Source: Scleroderma bovista | Taxonomy: Eukaryota; Basidiomycota; Agaricomycetes; Boletales; Sclerodermataceae | Direction of reading: 5' to 3' | DNA: 16,006 bases | Assembly: GCA_037178675.1 (NCBI GenBank) | Contig: JAYMGJ010000551.1 | Location: 1 to 16,006 of the forward strand | Part shown: positions 14,061-16,006 of the stretch, piece by piece | Layout of the letters: each line of letters begins with the position of its first letter | Position numbering within the stretch: the stretch's first letter is position 1 | Position numbers and translations under genes: made by a program | The notes under the pieces: model-generated | Databases searched by the model: none | Told to the model about the DNA's origin: nothing | Seen by the model: the letters and a program-made list of their open reading frames with translations, nothing else

Positions 14061-16006
14061 CTACATGGACGCAAGTGGTCCGGGTTTGTCCGGGTACCGG
14101 ACATGGTAATCTTCTAAGAGTTCCGTAGTGTTGCCAAGTTCAGTGGCGAGAAGCCATGACGTTTCTTCGTCAGTTCCTTCATAACCGGACCAATGCACCA
14201 GGTACAATAGCTTGCACGATCTGCGTCGACGATCAACCTTGGAGTCGAGGATCTCAGAGATCTCGAACTCCGGTTCACCATCTACTTCGACCGGTGGCGG
14301 AGGAGGTTGTATCCGGTCCGGTATGGTGTTGGGTGTGGCCGGTTCGAGTTGGGAGACATGGAAGACGGGGTGAACTGCGCGCATGGAATCTGGAAGACGG
14401 AGAGTAAAAGAGAGGGAGCCTACTTGCACGATGATAGTGTAGGGCCCCAGGTTCTTCTCTGATAGCTTTTGGATGGTCGTGTTGACCGGAAGTATTTGGC
14501 TTTCACGTACACTTGGTCGCTAACCTTGAAGTCCGGTGCCGGAGTACGTTTGGCATCAGCCAGACCTTGGTAGCGAAGTTGCGCGTTGGCCATTTCTTCT
14601 CGAAGGTATTGGTGCAGCGACTCAAGGTCGACTGCGTAGTCACGAGCCCTGGCAGAGGTCATGTCGTGTTCTGGGTAGACAGAGATGTTAGGGTGGTAGC
14701 CCTTGTTAGCGAAGAACGGAGAGACTCCGGTGGTAGCACTAGGTGCGTTGTTGTATGCAAACTCCGCTAATGGGAGTAAGTCCGCCCAGTTGTCCTGCTG
14801 GTAGTTGCAGTAGATCTGGAGATACTGTTCCAGCGTCTGGTTAGACCGCTCTGTCTGGCCATCGCCCTCCGGGTGGTAACTGGAGGTGAAGTGGAGGCGC
14901 ATGTCGAGGGCCTTTCCGAGTGACCGGAAGAAGTGTGAGACGAACTCGGTACCGCGATCTGAGGTGACATGGGCGGGAACACCATGCTTGGAGAACACGT
15001 GGAGTAAAAAGAGCTTTGCGAGCTCCGGGCTAGTGATGGTGTCATGAGTAGGGATGAAAATGGCTTGTTTAGAGAGCCTGTCTACTACGACCAGGATAGC
15101 TGTGAATCCAGTTGAGCCAGGGAGTTGCTCAATAAAGTCCATGGATATGGAGTTCCAAGGTCTTTCCGGGACAGGAAGCTGTTTTAGTAACCCATAGGGT
15201 CGATGGCGCGGTGTCTTAGCTCGAGCGCAGGAGGTGCATGACCGGACGTAGTCTTTGACGAAGGTCCTAAGACCAGGCCAGGTATACTTACGCCGGATTA
15301 GTTCCAAAGTCCGGTTTTGCCCAAAGTGGCCAGAGAGTGGGTGATCATGGTGATACTGGAGTACCCGGAGGCGGAGACCGTCCAGGTCCGGTACATAGAT
15401 GCGACCATCTAGGCGGAGGAAACTTGCCTCATCAGTGGACCAACGAGAGTCCGGTGAGTCTGAGAGGTGGATCTGGGCAATGGGATCTGAGGGGAGAGCA
15501 GATAAAATGTCGTTGTGGAGTGTTTCCACGTCCATGATGGCAACTGCTCGACGGAGGACCGGGAACTCTAGAATGGTTGCGTGAAGTGAGTTAGTCAGTT
15601 GTTCTTGGGTGAACACCGGCCTGAGATTTTGTGGATTAACACGGGCGTAGCCACTATCCCCCTCTTTGGGGTAGACGTCCCATCGTCTAGTGAGAGCGTC
15701 CAGCTTGGCACCGAGTTTTCCGGGGCGGAAACGAATGACGAGGTTAAACTGGGAGAGAAATTCAGACCACCGGGCTTGCCGGCGGGAGAGGACTTTGGAG
15801 GTAGAGAAATACTCTAGGTTCTTGTGGTCGGTGACGACGTCAATAGGGGAGGCGGAGCCTTCAAGGTAATGGCGCCAGTTCCGGAATGCCTCGAAGATGG
15901 CAAGGAGTTCCTTATCGTGGGTGTCGTAGTTCAGCTCCAGAGCAGTCAAGGTCCGGGAGTAGAATGCTACCGGACGAATCTCTCCGTCGGAGCAAGTGAT
16001 AGACAG
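14061..16006 (-). pseudogene. pol: 3' part of Pol of element 2 (RNase H to chromodomain), frameshifted, partial
   Basis: The frame is open from the window edge (16006) to about 14466. It includes the RNase H end (HDKELLA, TDHKNLEY) and a complete integrase: H..H..C-T-S-C zinc module, then the catalytic Asp of SMDFIEQ, the Asp of SDRGTEF and the Glu of GQTERSN. At 14467-14470 element 2 has four T where element 1 has five, which shifts the frame. The correct frame then continues with the integrase C-terminal part (VGSLSFTLRLPDSMRAVHPV) and the chromodomain (EFEISEILDSKVD, then LYLVHWSGYEGTDEETSW) to a stop at 14061. The one-base change could be real or a sequencing error in a homopolymer. Otherwise this copy is better preserved than element 1. 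RT and protease lie outside the window. Confidence 0.9.

Larger units (their letters stand above)
12066..16006 (-). mobile_element. Ty3/gypsy chromovirus, element 2, 3' part only (window edge)
   Basis: From its 3' LTR (12066-12697) rightwards come the polypurine tract, the intact convergent Zn2Cys6 gene, a 3' spacer, the chromodomain, integrase and part of RNase H, where the window ends. The rest of pol, gag and the 5' LTR must lie beyond 16006. No foreign insertion interrupts this part. It is homologous throughout to 1800-7790 of element 1 minus the 2,089 bp insert. Confidence 0.92.

Overview
The window looks like repeat-rich accessory DNA from a mushroom-forming basidiomycete (Agaricomycete). 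The evidence is a chromodomain-bearing Ty3/gypsy retrotransposon (chromovirus) in more than one copy, 49-56 nt GT-AG introns, and a fungal-type Zn2Cys6 zinc cluster. No rRNA, tRNA, CRISPR array or complete ordinary host gene is visible.

Layout. 1-1300 is satellite-like DNA: a ~160 bp tandem duplication followed by about 27 units of a 35 bp minisatellite. 1411-1799 is the 5' part of a spliced protein gene of unknown function, cut off by a retrotransposon end at 1800. 1800-12697 is one chromovirus copy (element 1) whose gag-pol reads on the minus strand: a 632 bp left LTR (1800-2431), polypurine tract, an extra gene on the opposite strand (2596-3658, broken), the chromodomain end of Pol (3802-4123), a 2,089 bp foreign insertion (4124-6212), the rest of Pol (6213-9506), a 357 bp solo LTR (9507-9863), the Gag end and a candidate -1 frameshift site, a 268 bp solo LTR (10039-10306) that splits the Gag zinc knuckle, the rest of Gag (to 11516), a leader, and a second 632 bp LTR (12066-12697). 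That second LTR also serves as the 3' LTR of a second copy (element 2, 12066 to the window edge), so two elements are fused head-to-tail through a shared LTR.

The most interesting part is the extra gene, convergent to gag-pol between the Pol chromodomain and the 3' LTR. In element 2 it is open and spliced (12863-13896, 325 aa). It predicts a protein with a charged coiled coil, a Zn2Cys6 cluster (C135 C138 C145 C157 C160 C167), a basic patch, a second helical segment and an acidic tail, which is the layout of a fungal transcription factor. The whole element, and above all its LTR, is packed with CCGG. Runs of CCGG near both LTR ends are spaced close to multiples of one helical turn, while the three younger insertions have almost none. 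Because Zn2Cys6 proteins classically read CGG triplets, a self-recognition circuit is a testable idea. The gene's intron can survive retrotransposition because it lies antisense to the genomic RNA.

Element 1 is dead: the RT motif is YLND instead of YLDD, 18 integrase residues including the first catalytic Asp are deleted, a CGA codon has become TGA, the antisense gene is broken, and three elements have inserted. Element 2 is cut by the window edge and has a one-base frameshift before its chromodomain.
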